Assembly: GCA_024516155.1 (NCBI GenBank)
Contig: JAJJXM010000048.1
Coordinates: 434,001-498,000 of the forward strand
Direction of reading: 5' to 3'
Length of the DNA stretch: 64,000 nt
Origin: Pyronema omphalodes
Taxonomy: Eukaryota > Ascomycota > Pezizomycetes > Pezizales > Pyronemataceae
The position numbers and the translations under genes were made by a program. Positions 11,830-24,262 of the stretch are shown here, piece after piece. Each line of letters begins with the position of its first letter. Position 1 is the first letter of the stretch. The notes under the pieces were generated by a model that made no database searches, was not told the DNA's origin, and was given only the letters and a program-made list of their open reading frames with translations.

Positions 11830-12633
11830 AGCTGTCGAGCTCTGTCGAGCTGTGGTGAGATGTTGCGGGAAGTTCCGAAACCGCAAGGAGCGGGGCTAAA
11901 TTTGGAGACTGCGTCACTCGCGGCTTAAGTTAGATCCTAGTCTTGGCGGGCGGCGAGGTGTGAAGTGAGTGCACACATAGACGTACATACGTGAAGTCGT
12001 GGACACAGGTATGTATCACGCCAAAACCTCCATCACTCGCTTTCATATCATATACTCCACCATTCTCCACATGCATAATAGCGCAATATTTTCGGTATTC
12101 CAGCACCGGAGCGAAATTCCTCTTTCCCTAAAGATAAGTCGTCAGGAAATGTCAGGAACTGTCAGCGAACCCGTCACAGATAATGCGGCCGCTAAAAATT
12201 GTTTGGCGCAGAAGTCAGTGGTCTAAGAAGCGAGATGTATACATACAGTCGACTGTAGATCATCAACAAGCGGTATGTATTTTTAGACCGACAGCAATGC
12301 CCGTGCTTTTGGTAAAGCTGAGCCTTGGAGCTTAAAGATCAAAAGGCTTAACAGCAACTAGAAACACTCGCGTGCGCCAACTGTTATTTCCAGATCTCTT
12401 ACCTCTGGCAGTAAATCAAAGAGCAACTCACTACCGTAGTACCGTTGAATTACACTTACTGGAGAGCGAAAACGAAGCGATGCGCCTTCTCAATACCCTA
12501 TCGCAGAATCCTGGTACGGGAACGCCACCATCGCTTGGGAAACCTTCACCTGTGGTAGCAAGGTTTGGGCCTGTTTATAAAGAACGTGGAGCCCCACACG
12601 TCTATCTTTTACAGTAATAACACGTCCATAACG
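11830..12633. promoter_or_regulatory. Divergent promoter region of ATG12 and SDR
   Basis: About 800 bp between two divergent starts, so it must carry both promoters. Repeated GAGCTGTCGAGCTC-like units lie just upstream of ATG12 (11830-11855). No specific factor site is assigned. Confidence 0.5.
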
Positions 12634-13791
12634 ATGACCCTTAAACTGCAAGCTTCCGATATCCCTAAAGACCTCTCTGGTAAGGTCGCCATTGTCACTG
12701 GGTATGCTATTCCAAATCTCGATAAGCCTCGAGCTTCGAGGCAGGTCCCTGATATCGCGGTAGCTAACCCCACAATACAGTGCAAAATCCGGACTCGGTT
12801 ACCAAACAACATATCTCCTCGCCCGCGCTGGCTGTACTGTCTACCTTGCCGGACGTGGTGAAGCCGCCCTCAAAGATACCATTATCCGCCTGACGACACA
12901 ATACGCTGAGCTTTCCTCTGACCATCTACACGCACTCGAGTGTGATCTCTCTTCAACAGCTACCGCAGTCGCTTCCGCTCGTTCCTTCCCCGGCGACCGC
13001 CTTGATATCATTATTGCTAATGCCGGAATCTCGTTACAAAACGACACCGAAACCTCCCCTGAAGGATGGGAGAAGCACTTCCAAACCAATCACCTCGGAC
13101 ATTTTGCTTTTATTACCGAGCTTTTACCAAAGATTGAGAGCACAGCAGAAACATACGGGTCGGCGAGAGTGGTTGTGGTAGCTTCGGAAGCATACAAGTT
13201 TGTTTCCGGAATCGACTTTGAGGCTATCCGGAAGCCGGTGGTTCCGGGATTGCGTGGATTGGTCGGCTGCTTTAAGAGATATGGCCAGAGTAAGCTGGCA
13301 AACATTATGTTTGCGCAAGAGTTGGATAGGCGGTTGAAGGCAAAGGGGCAGCAGAAGGTTTTTGTCGCTGCCATTAATCCAGGTTAGTGTATTTTACCTT
13401 TTGGCAAGGCCCTGGAAGACGAGTCGATAGCTGATAATTAACAGGTGCTGTCGCAACAAATCTTGGCGGGTCGGGAGAGCAGCTGGGATACCCCGAATTT
13501 ATTGGGAAGGCCGTCAGATCTTTTGGACGCCTGGCAATGTTTTCAGACAGAGAAGGTGCCATGACACAGACACTAGTGGCTACAGCGCCTCAAGTCGTCG
13601 AGCAAAAGCTGTCGGGACAGTATTTCCTTCCATCGCTGACTTGGCTGGGACGATGGGACTACTCAAAGCCTGAGGATTTAAAGCCGCACGCATCAGATGT
13701 TGCAGCGCAAAAGAAACTGTGGGATATTAGTCAGGCGGCGATAAATGACGCCCTGAAGACCGCTGGGATGAGCTTGCAGAACGTGAGCTAG
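12634..13791 (+). CDS. Short-chain dehydrogenase/reductase
   Basis: Classical NAD(P)-dependent SDR, of the light-dependent protochlorophyllide reductase / retinol-dehydrogenase-like type common in fungi; the substrate cannot be read from sequence. Exons 12634-12701, 12781-13382 and 13445-13791 give 338 residues. Seen: the cofactor motif TGAKSGLG, restored by the first splice, at about residues 21-28; the DLS and NAG (ANAGISL) motifs; HFQTNHLGHF; catalytic Ser in VVVVASEAYKF; and YGQSK with catalytic Tyr and Lys. NPGAVATNL spans the second splice. Both introns are GT-AG (79 and 62 nt); the first has a GCTAAC branch site. There is no signal peptide. Converges on the permease gene. Confidence 0.88.
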
Positions 13792-14394
13792 ATATGAAAA
13801 GTTTAGTATCATAAGTTACGAATATACTAATCACTTTTTCCAAATCCTCCTACACAATCAATTGATGTTCCGGTGAACCAATGGAAACGTGAAACATAAT
13901 ATATCTGAAGAAAGCATTCCCCACTCGTCATGCCAACCTTCCTCATCTAAAGACTACTCAGCTACTTGCTCCTGCTACATAAGATTGTACCAATACGTAG
14001 GTAAGATCACGCGCAGCGTGAGAGTCTAACATCTGGGATCATGTTGATCATTTTCCCGTCTGGAATCAAACGGCAGCATATGCAGGTACACATAATGACA
14101 TCTTGACTAATCAAAGAACATATTTCCTTAGGGGAGTTTGGACTGGCGGGGTTCCGCTAGTTTTTGGAAAGATTTTCGGGAGTGAAACCAGCGAGACTTT
14201 ATAAAAAAAACAGGGAGAAAAAAAAAAGAGAAGCACCTCCAGAGAGGTTTCAGCCCAAGCAGTTTTTCGTGATATATTACCCTCAAACCCCGGCGAAAAA
14301 CCGTCGCCCTGAACTCCGCTATTGTCATCATGAATTACGTCAACACATTATTAATCAGCACTAGCTTTATTACCAGGAACCTTTCTCCGCGACG
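13792..14394. other. Intergenic region between SDR and permease
   Basis: Convergent 3' ends; about 600 bp with no supported gene. An A-rich purine stretch lies at 14200-14235. Confidence 0.5.
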
Positions 14395-16435
14395 TCACTG
14401 CAGCTCAACGTATTCTTCCTCCACATCGTCTATATCTCCACCTCGGATAACCTGCGCCACTTGTCAGCATATCCCAGAGTGCCAAACGTGAATGAGGGAA
14501 CTTACCCATTTGCTGTATACAGCCTCCAGAACAAATACATCTCTATCAAAATACGGAATCCGTTTTACATGCAACACCTTGCTTGACACCGCAGGCACAG
14601 CAAACCTAAACACCGCCCAGTAGACGAAACCGCCTGCGAAGACCGACAGCGCAGCAGTCGGAAACACAAACCAAGGAATCGATTTCATCACGATTGATTC
14701 ACCACTGTGCATCCACGGTACACATACCATCACAATGTTCGCAAGCAAATAGAAAATTGGGATTATCGGTCCCAGCCATGGCGTGAAGCCACGAAGCTCC
14801 TTCCACTTATGTCCATCTTTGTTGTATCGCTTATACAATAAACCAGCGGCCAGGAGTACTCCAATACACGCCTCAATTGAGTACGCATATAGGTTACTAA
14901 GAAGCGTATAGGCATCCCCGCTTGGAGGGATCATGACGAGCAGGACCGAGATAACCCAATGAAGCATTAAAGCTGGTATGGGAGTCTCTCCGACCCGAGG
15001 GATTGGAGCAGCATCATGTGATCGTTCAACTCGCTCGCTACGAGAGAGGCTAAACTTATACTGCCGGCTCCAGAATTTAGAGAGGGGAAGAACTCCTTCT
15101 TTCGCAATTTCTTGCTTGACTTTTGCTGCGACGAAAGTTACAGCAACAAGATTGCCGAAGGACGAGAGGGCACATAATGCGGGGAAGACTCGAGTTGCGG
15201 TGGTATTTTCACCAAAGATCTAAAAGAACTGTCAGAAACCGGAACGGATGGGAATTCGAATGGGAACAGGCCTTGTCGAAGAATAAAGCAGCCATCCGGG
15301 TGCCCGAAGCGATAGCCTCGTCACGGGGTACTACGAATAGATACGCGATATTGGTGAATATATAGAGAAATGATACAAGTGCGAGGGAAAACATGGTGGA
15401 TTTCTTCAGGTAACGTTCAGGCTTCTTGATATCACTTAATACGTCTATAATAACTGTTAGATAAATGCTAATAATGCGCAGAATCATACCCACAATTTGC
15501 GTTCTCGAAGCCACCGTAACTAAACCGTACCGACAGAAGAGCCATAACGAGCCCATAAGGTTTTGTGGCCGGATTCGCAAATGACGTCTTGGTATCAAAG
15601 TTGCCGATATCTCGATTAATATTGGGAAAAGCACCACCTCTGACAGCAAATCCTAGACCAATAATAAAAAACAAAACTACAACCTTGAAAATCGCAAGCA
15701 AATTAGAGATCCAGATCCCACCGCTGCGCCATACACCATGTAGCATGCATGCAACCGTTACAGCCGTAAGGGCATAAGCTTTGACAACCCAGTTGGATGG
15801 ATTGTCATTATTGAAGCATTCTAAGGTGTATCTGCTGAAGACAATAGAGTTGGCAGCCGTATTACCAAGGAAGACGAAGACTACGGCATACACCTGTTTG
15901 TAACTATTAGTCATCTGTTCGTTTTAAATGCCGGAGATAAAAACGTACACACGATGCAGCGTATCGAGGTTTCTTATAGATCCATTCAAGATAGTTCTTC
16001 TCCCCACCTGATCTGGGAACGAAGACATCCCTTCGATTGGCACCCTCTCCAATCCTTCGCCGAGGTATCGTCAATCCAAGTTCCAGGTACACACACAAAC
16101 CGGCGAATGCGATGAATGCACCAGTTATCCAAAACATCATCGCCACACCAACGCTTCCGGTACCGATCAAGATCTACTCATTCATTAGTGGGGTGAATAC
16201 CGGAGTAAAGATACTGGAAACCACATACAGTCCCAGGAGTCGAAAATATCCCCGACCCGATCATTCGGTTGATGACAAGACCTGCCGTATCGAACATTCC
16301 CAATTTCTCCACACTGGCGTACTGCGAAACCACCGGGGAATCATTTTCCTTTCTTTTATCGAGCAACAACTGGTTGAATGGGTCCAATTCCTCTTCGAAA
16401 GCCTCCTCCGGCTCGCTTCTTTGGTTAATTACCAT
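14395..16435 (-). CDS. Mup1-like high-affinity methionine permease
   Basis: Plasma-membrane amino-acid permease of the APC/LAT superfamily, closest in motif content to fungal high-affinity methionine permeases. Six exons are proposed: 16435-16229, 16173-15949, 15893-15494, 15444-15272, 15219-14506 and 14451-14395, giving 591 residues. Seen: cytosolic N-terminus, then NRMIGSGIFSTPGT (TM1 with the APC GSGIF motif), about twelve hydrophobic segments, GGFENANYVLSDIKKPERYLKKS (restored by the third splice), ALFFDKIFGENTTATRVFPALCALSSFGN, KEGVLPLSKFW, and an acidic tail DIDDVEEEYVELQ. The fourth intron appears to use a GC donor (AAG|GCCTGT), unlike the other four GT-AG introns. Transcription is divergent from the next gene. 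A role in methionine uptake is inferred from family resemblance. Confidence 0.9.
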
Positions 16436-17019
16436 TATTGCAGAAATCGACTTTTAAAAAGTAAAATGGATCAAAAAAAAATGACGGCTTGTACGTGGGA
16501 AGTCTTTGATACCAAAGTTCATATATGGAGAATAGCCCATGGACAGTCAGACCATAAATACTAATTCTCCTAGCAAGCCTTGCAGCCCAAGTTGTGCTTT
16601 CATTCAACTGATTTCCTAGACATGTGGGGGCCGTACTAGCAAAGATGGAACTAGAGGGCTGTACATTCGGTTAAAGTTCGCCTATGAGAGGGACCGAATG
16701 ACGATGCGGGTGGTTGTGTAACCAATTTGGCTGCTTTTTACGCAACATTCCAACCGCCATGCGCAGTAATGACACAGACAACACCAGGTGCTTCTCGTTA
16801 AAACTCGGGAAAATGTCTCGGCGGCTCTCGTCCAGGCAAACTGCAAGGTGCTAAGGTATTTCACTGGTTGGACAAGGTTGGGTGGCTTTATGTTGGCAGC
16901 GTGCGCAGCGATGCACGGCATGAGGAAGGTGCTGTCACACTGACATGCATGCTCACTTTCGACACATATTACCCAGCCCACACCCCAGCGTTTTGTCACA
17001 AGATAACCTACATGCGACA
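16436..17019. promoter_or_regulatory. Divergent promoter, permease and 17.0-kb gene
   Basis: A 584-bp intergenic stretch that must drive both genes. No Cys-3-like palindrome could be assigned with confidence by eye. Confidence 0.45.
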
Positions 17020-19837
17020 ATGGCAGCCGTGAGTGTTGGAGATATCATCAACGCTGCGAAATTTTTTCATTCACTCTATGACAACGTCAAAGATGCTGAT
17101 GTCGAATACCACAACTTCAAGCTTGCTGCCAAACAACTGGGTGATGTCCTGAATGAGCTTTACCAGGCTCTAGAGGAGCAGCAGAGGATAATCCATAACC
17201 GCGGCGCTTCAACGCGACTGAAAGGACCACATAAAGATGACATGAAGACGCTTCGTGATATATTGGGAGATTTCCAGTTGTTACAGTACGTGTATAAGTT
17301 CATTCGAGGTATTCAGGCTGAATAGAAATACAGAAAGCAAACAAATGTATTTTTGGAAAAGTACAAGAAAGAGCGACCATTACTGAAAAGAACGGTTTGC
17401 ACCACTTTTGGAGGCTCACCTCAATCAATACTAACAGCTATCACCAGTTTCACCAAGCAACGGGCGGGATGGCAAAAGAGCTCCGGGAGCTGCGCTCAGC
17501 CTTGATGCTACATATGCAGAGAGTGCATTTCGCTACCCAAACTTTACAAATGTTTTACACCTGCTCCTGGCTCAAAAACGAGTAAGTACTAATATCACCA
17601 CAGAAAAGCGCAGTGCGGAATCTCGCAACGACAAGAGGAGACGAATAATGAGTTGATGCAGCAATTCAAAGGTAAGATTCTCGAATTATGGAAAACCCCT
17701 TGCCAAGAAACTAAATATTTCCAGAACAAATAGAGCGATTCAACGGTATTCCGACGGCTCTCAGTCGCTCAAATACAAAGAGACTCGGTACAAACGGAGG
17801 ACAGATGGTACTTGCAGGTCAAAGGATACCAGCACAGGATGTCGTGGATGAGTTTGCATGGCTCGAGGAACATTTCGCGATAAACCTGCCGGCAGAATAC
17901 TCGACAAACATGTCAAAAATGGTGGATGTGTGCATATGGTGGTACTTGAAGGTATTTATGCAGGTCATTCCTTGGTTGACAGTAGTAGCTGATTGGTTTT
18001 TCAGGGTCAAAATCTGACTACAACGGTCGAATCGGACGAAGATTTCTATCAAAGATACATTGATTTAAGCAAATCCTATTGGCTTCTACGTCAGGTTACT
18101 AGGATGCCGGAGTTCAAGCAGCTACAGACTTATTCATTGTGGTCCCAATACGTCGCAAATTTATCTGAGGTGCGCATTGATAGTGGTTAGACCCATGTGG
18201 CCTCATGAAACTAAGAACTAATCCTTCTCCTCAAGAAAATTAGCAGCGAATTCAACATGCTCAAGGGTAATGCGCGAATACCAAGTCTGGATGAATTGAA
18301 GGAATTCGCTCTACAAAAGCAGAAGTGTTTCGATATGGGCTTCGGGAATTCGTGGAGCCACTTTCGAACACTCAATGGCGGTGAGATAGACGATGGTAAA
18401 GAGATACTCAGTTTGTAAGTCTAACCTTCCGTGATATTTGGTAACCCTCGCTTACTGCTGATTTCAAATCTTCAGGACACTACCGGCATATCCGGTTGGA
18501 GAACGTGACCGTAAGGTTACAGTTTATCAGCACGACACACAGCATTCGAATGACCTTACCCTTGAAGACGCATATGTCGCCAGAGCCGATAGCTTTATCC
18601 ATGCATGTCGTCGAATGGCCATAAATAACCAACAAACAACCTCAGTGACTCGAACCGAGGCACAGCTCATACCGTGTTATGCTTGGGGAACTCAACAGAA
18701 TGGCGCCGTGCAAAGCCAAGCGCACACTATAATGCTCAAGCCAGAAAAGTGCCGGAAGCCTATTGGATTTGAGTTCCATACCAATAGTGATATGTTTGCC
18801 TTTCAGAAGACCTTTACCGGCTTTGGCGTCAAAGCTGACATGTACGCATCCCACCCTGTCCTGCAGAATCTTCATAGCTAATCACTCTTCAGTCCTCGTG
18901 TCGACAAAATCACTCTTAAAACCGGCTTCTTCTCGGAGCGTCAGCACCTCAAATCACGTCTCCAGATTTGGATGGAAGACATCCAGGATCAACCTAAAAC
19001 ACCGGACTTGAATAGAGGATCATCCTGGGACACATCACCTGTTGAGGACCGAAGTTCACTAGCGCCCTCATCGGCCTTTACTGGAATGTCAAAAGGTTCA
19101 GCGGTGAGCCATACCTCGACGATTCTTCCAGCGCAGCGTATCCAAACGATTGAATCCTGCCAACTGGTCATATACACAAATGACAAGCTGCAGCAGATCT
19201 TCTTCATCTCATGTATGTCATTCCCCTCTGTCTTTAATTTACCACCCTCATGACTTCTTCATACCGTACCGTCACATAACCTTAAAATCACCATACTCCA
19301 CTATCTCTGTCATATCTCCATCATAGAACTCTGCTAATACCCACAGTGGATAACTGCAGAATAGACAACGACGCCTGCTGCGGCCGTAGCAAGCGTAGTA
19401 ACGGAGCCCAAACGGAATGCTGTGACCGCGTTGTCCTGGTGGCACCCACGAAGTATCTCAGCATTCATCGCTTAACACAAAGCGGTAACCAACCGTTGGC
19501 GATTCCCATTTCTGAAGAGTTCTTGAAGCATGATAGGATGAAGAGTGATTCTCCAAGACCTTTCGGGAAGCAGAAACACGTTAGGTGGGTGGCGGTGAAG
19601 TTTAAGAGTATCGAAGGTATGTGACTGAGTTATCCTTGGGTAGATAAAAGAGTCATGGGAGTAGTAATGGGCGCTCCCCAATGCTCGGTTCTGTTTTCGG
19701 AGATTTATCAACTGACAAAACATATAGATAAGGCATTATTTGTAAGGAAGTTCACAGAGATGGAAAAGGTGAGAAGTGTCAAGATTGATATTCAGAACAG
19801 GACGCTGCAACAAGCAAAGGTTAGGGAGGTTATGTAA
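17020..19837 (+). CDS. Eleven-exon protein of unknown function
   Basis: I do not recognise the protein family with certainty. A consistent model joins exons 17020-17285, 17334-17394, 17448-17551, 17604-17671, 17725-17951, 18005-18169, 18236-18414, 18476-18841, 18893-19212, 19347-19616 and 19728-19837, giving 711 residues. All ten introns are GT-AG, 48-134 nt, several with CTAAC branch sites, and every join keeps frame. The first 85 residues (GDIINAAKFFHSLYDNVKDA, then a heptad-like KLAAKQLGDVLNELYQALEEQQ) resemble the helical N-terminal domains seen in fungal NLR-like and related proteins; no NTPase domain follows. The middle is helical. The C-terminal half has a Cys-rich NDACCGR...ECCDRVV stretch near the end. 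A very similar layout occurs in uncharacterised filamentous-fungus proteins. Individual exon borders could be off. Confidence 0.6.
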
Positions 19838-20459
19838 TTCAAGAATATGCGCGGGGTTAATGCTGCTGGGAAGTTCCTTGGAAGCATATGGAATGAATGG
19901 CGAAAAGAGAAGAACCAGCGCAGATGATTTCTGCTAATGGGTTTATGTGCATATTTGCAGGCAAAATTTTCTTCAGCAGGTTCACGCGGGAGTTTTATGG
20001 AGTTTTAGAAATAATAACTTTGGAGAACTAAATTATATTCTGTGAAAGAAAATCGTAACGTGGTCTACCTAGGGTTCACTATTATAGCACTTATCGAGAT
20101 CTGTACGTAGCGGCCGTATCTCTCAGTGTTATCAATTATTCCCTACGGTACCATAATTTGCCTCCTCATAACATACCGCCCTTACTCAGAATCATTCAGC
20201 CGCCACTACCAGCAAACAACAAAGCTGACATTATATGGCGCGGTATGGATACGAAGCCCAAGCCGGAGAATAAGGAGCCCATGAGCCCATGGGCCCGCGT
20301 GTCTGCCGCGCTGATGAGTATTGCGAGCCGACAAAAAGGGACCCAGAAGATAAAAGCTGGGAAAGTAAGAACGTAGGTCCGTTAATTTCCTCGGACCTCA
20401 CAATTGTGCGCGGTGTGATTTGTTTTCTGGCGCTGTTGTATACACAGCCGCGGACTCCG

Positions 20460-20517
20460 GGCCCGGGGGGGGGGGGTTGTCAACTGGGGTTGGGAGGGCG
20501 GGGGGGGGGGGGGGGGA
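20460..20517 (+). repeat. G-rich tract with G-quadruplex potential
   Basis: Several G runs, including one of 14 or more, separated by short loops, match the four-run pattern of an intramolecular quadruplex on the + strand. No gene promoter lies directly beside it. Confidence 0.6.
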
Positions 20518-20652
20518 TGATAAAATATGCAGGGTTCTGTATATTCGGCTGAAGTATGATCTGGCACAGCTACGGGACTTGCCAATTCATAATACATACA
20601 TGAACCAGGCACCAGGAACCGGGGAACCGGGGGTGATTGTGTAACAGAATTA

Positions 20653-20865
20653 CAGTGGAGGGCCTCCCGTCGCTCTATAGCAACGGACGGGGACGCTTAT
20701 TTCACCTCGAAAAAGATATGTTCTATAGAACGTGAATAGGGCTCTCAGATAGACAGGGAGATGCCTACCTTTCTGTATTTATATTCGGAATTTTTTTTTG
20801 CTATCGCGTAGGTGAAGTTGTAGTTGTTCTATCCACCCCGAATAGAGCGACTGGAAATCCTCCAG
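20653..20865 (-). mobile_element. MITE copy 1 (TA-flanked, about 213 bp)
   Basis: Short non-coding element with imperfect terminal inverted repeats: one end begins CAGTGGAGG, the other, read inward, CTGGAGG, with GTCGCTCTAT-type sequence following on both. It is flanked directly by TA on each side (20651-20652 and 20866-20867), as expected for a Tc1/mariner-type target duplication. The same element lies in opposite orientation at 42080-42286; both copies share the ends and the internal GTTCTATAGAAC palindrome. There is no room for a transposase, so it is non-autonomous. The superfamily is inferred from TA and end sequence. Confidence 0.8.
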
Positions 20866-21957
20866 TATAAGTTGCTTTTTGTGTTATGTTATTGTATGCA
20901 ATATATGTAACCAACTATCATGTATGTAATGCAGGGAGTTATAGGGACAGCCACCACCAGCAGCGGCGTACTCCGACTCCCGGAAACATATGTATATTCA
21001 GCTTTGGGGTGTATGATGCCATACGGGAGAAAGAAGATAAGGTCTATATATGCTGCTTTTTTTGTTCTTTTGGGGCTAGTGGAAGTGCGCATGAATGTAA
21101 AGCCTTGTGCACGGGCTTTTAGTTTTTGATACATATACATGGTATTATTGCGGATATTGATACAGATTGTTGCGGCTGATAGGGTTGTTTATAAGGTCGG
21201 TGATACCTCTCTATGCATGTACATTTATGACCGGTTGTTTCTTTTTTGTTTCTAGTGAAGAGATACTAGACTGTATTACAGCTCATTTACTCAGCTTTTC
21301 AGTATAGCCTTGACCTTCTTGGTCCCAAGAAATAAAGCATGAAGAATCATAAACGAGATTGAAGGGATGAGACGTCTCAAAATTTGTATTTTGGCGTGGT
21401 ATCTAGCACGAGTCGGCCTGGTACTACTAGTAGCTTTTGATGCATCGCAATAAAAGACACCAGTATTTACCTCCAAAGTCGCGGGTTGAGATAGGAATAA
21501 TGTGCTACTGGGCCTGCGACACGACAACATGTAGCTTTTGATGTCCAAACAGTCGAAAAGTCTTAGAATGTGCACTAGTGATATTTAGTCAATGTTTAGC
21601 TAGTTTTAATATTAACCATTGAGGGTATAGCCCTATTGCCTTTTATCTAGGAAATTGCCAAGACTACGGCAGGTAATTCCTTGGCCTTATTGACATTTCA
21701 TTAAGCAAAGACATAGACTCATCTGAAATAGAACACAACATTTTTCAACCTATTTGTAATCAAGAATTCGATTTTCTACATATCAGCCTTTTGCAACCGA
21801 AAATGCGCTAGTACCCTGCTGCGGCTATGTTTTTCAATCAAAAATGAAAATTTGTCGCTCGACCAAGCAAGCGCGCCTTTAAACGCCAAAGAAACCCAAA
21901 CTCCAATCCATGCCTGTCAACAGACCTTCCTCCCGATGATCTTCAAATCACCGCTCA

Positions 21958-23220
21958 CTACCGAGATGGTGGGCTCTTGACTAGTCTTCCCCCCCTCGCC
22001 TTCGTCTTTCCACAACTCCCACTACTAGCCTTCCTACTCAACCTCCTCTCCACCGCGGCGTCTCTCTCCCTCCTCTCCTCCTCTGTCCAAAGTTCCTCCC
22101 CCACCTTCAGCCTAAACCTTTCAACCAACCACTTCATCTCGTCTTTTATCATCCTTCTATACTTAGTGCTTCCTGGGTATTTTATACTCCTCCCAATCGT
22201 ATGTCTCAATCCATAAAGTCTCCACCGTTCCTCCCATTCCTCCCTTGGTTCCGCAACATCTCCAAGTTTAAGATACCCTCTAATCCATCTACTCCCCCAC
22301 GCCCAAGCCCCCATCTCATATTCTCCATGCCCCCAAAGCACCGCAGGCCTCCAAAACATAACCTGCGATACACTATCCGTATCCCCGCTATTTTCCACCG
22401 TAAGATCCCCATGTACCAACACCGGCTTAATCTTCAACCCTCTCAACAACCTTGGAACTACCATCTGTAGTACCTCCTCCTTTAATGCAGAAAGCTCATG
22501 ATCAACACCATTCACCTCCTCTTCTGTATTTAGCGCATGCGTCAACAACGCCGTAAAACATTCCTCCCAAGTATCCACGCTCATAGCAGGATTCAAGACC
22601 TCCCCACTAAATGTAGGGACCCTGAATCCGAACTTTCCATCCGGAGCTTCAATTCGATGGAGCTTCACGAGCCTTGCTAAGAATGTACCGGCATCACTTG
22701 GTGGGCCTAAACGACGGTGGAAGGTGGAGAGGGTGAAGTACCCTTTGACGTTTGTGAAGCGGCCACAGCCGATGGGTTTTGGGCAGAGACGGGGAACGTA
22801 GGAGTGGATGGTTCCAAGAGATGCGTGACGACCTAGGAGAAGTTGACGGCCCAGGGATCCTGATGCGCCAAGGAGGAGATACACGTGCACTGAGTTGTCT
22901 GCATGGCGGGTTACGAGTCTGGCGGATCGGGTGAGGTGGTCGGTGTGGTGACGGGAGGCGAAGAGAAGGGTTGTGCCAGGAGGAAGGTCTGGGGTATATA
23001 ATGAATGGTTAGTGAGGGGTTGTGATGCGAGTGATAGGTAGCAAAGAAGAGAAGAGAAGGTGCATGCAAGGAAGTTATGGGAAACAATGAGGGGTATGGG
23101 AAAGTAAGGGATGGGAAACAAAAATGGTATGCTGGAAAACTAACGTTCAAAAACGCATTCTTCAATATCAACGGACTGATCAAGATCTCCGCCCGCAGCG
23201 GGTGTTGCCATAAGATGCAT
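21958..23220 (-). CDS. Fructosamine-kinase-like protein, possibly catalytically impaired
   Basis: Member of the fructosamine/ketosamine-3-kinase family (PF03881), whose active members phosphorylate sugar adducts on glycated proteins. Two exons, 23220-23145 and 22988-21958 (156-nt intron), give 368 residues. Seen: LPPGTTLLFASR across the splice, GASGSLGRQLLLGRHASLGTI, LVKLHRIEAPDGKFGFRVPTFSGEV, and the catalytic loop VLVHGDLTVEN with Asp and Asn present. In the following metal-binding block, family members have FDPA; this copy reads FWRPAVLWGHGEYEMG, so the expected Asp is absent. The C-terminus is Arg/Lys-rich. First exon and ATG 23220 (MHLMATPAAGG) were chosen by splice phase; ATG 23211 is an alternative start. 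Confidence 0.78.
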
Positions 23221-24262
23221 CTTTTTAGAAGTTGGGAGTGAAGAGATCCATGGACTTCGAAACTTGTCAACAAGAAGAGAGGAGATGAGGTTGGTAGTTT
23301 AGTTCTATTAGATGATGTTCCATGCCGTCATGCCGGTAGGAACTGATTTACAGGAGATTATTAATTCGTCTAGTAGTCCTGCAGGAACATGCGCCCCACT
23401 ATGCCGGAATAGCGGTCCTTGAAACAATAGCGTCATGCCGCGCGTATGAAACCTCCGATGTGGCGTATAAAGGACTTATACATTACGCGCTTCTGTACTT
23501 CCGTTTGCTTCTATTACAGCCGTATTCCTCACCGCTATCAGGATCTGAATTAGTTAGCTGGTTGTAGTGGATGTAGATATTTCACGTGCGTGGACCTTGT
23601 CGGTTTGAGTTAAAGTGTAATGTACAAATATCTTGTCTTTCGCCTACGTATCAGCCTCCAAATCCCTAGCTCGTATTCTTGATTTCCTAGCTTCCATGTA
23701 CCGACTTTCCAGCTCCTAGCTCCGCGGAAGTACCGAGGAAATAAATCGCCACAGCACAACTACTCACTCGACGCACATGTCACGGCTTTCGCATATGTAC
23801 CGTCAATGCCTTCGGTGTCGGCGATGATGAATTCCGGGTATTTCTCCGGTCCATAAGGCGCCTTCTAGGATACGAGCCCGGTTAAAGCGCAGTCGCCGGT
23901 GACCCCGATCTCGGAGCTTTTGCGATTATCTAGTTAGGGTAAGATAGCGGTTGTACTATCCGAATTAGGAAACTGTGAGGAAGCTTTGGAAATTATCGAA
24001 ATTGCACACAAGATCAACAAGATCGCTGTTCTTTCTTTGTCGCCAAAATTCACGCTTCGCGTTGTCCGGGGGAAACAAGTAGCGCGCAAAGAAGATCAGA
24101 CCCTGGTGACTCCTCGTGTCGTATTTGAAAGACATCATTAACCCGGCCGTCAATGCTTCCCATTACATACAAAGAAGGCAAAAAAATATGTACCAATAGA
24201 AGAAATATCCCACTTTAATCCCTGAAATTACCCCTATCCCTAAAAATACAATTTTACTGGAT
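23221..24262. other. Intergenic region upstream of kinase-like gene
   Basis: About 1 kb with no gene that I can support. A minus frame at 23965-24153 has no motif. Confidence 0.5.

Larger units (their letters stand above)
19838..21957. other. Repeat-bearing intergenic region
   Basis: No gene supported in 2.1 kb. It holds a G-rich block at 20460-20517 and a MITE at 20653-20865. Small frames at 20886-21140 overlap each other on both strands and have no motif. Confidence 0.5.
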
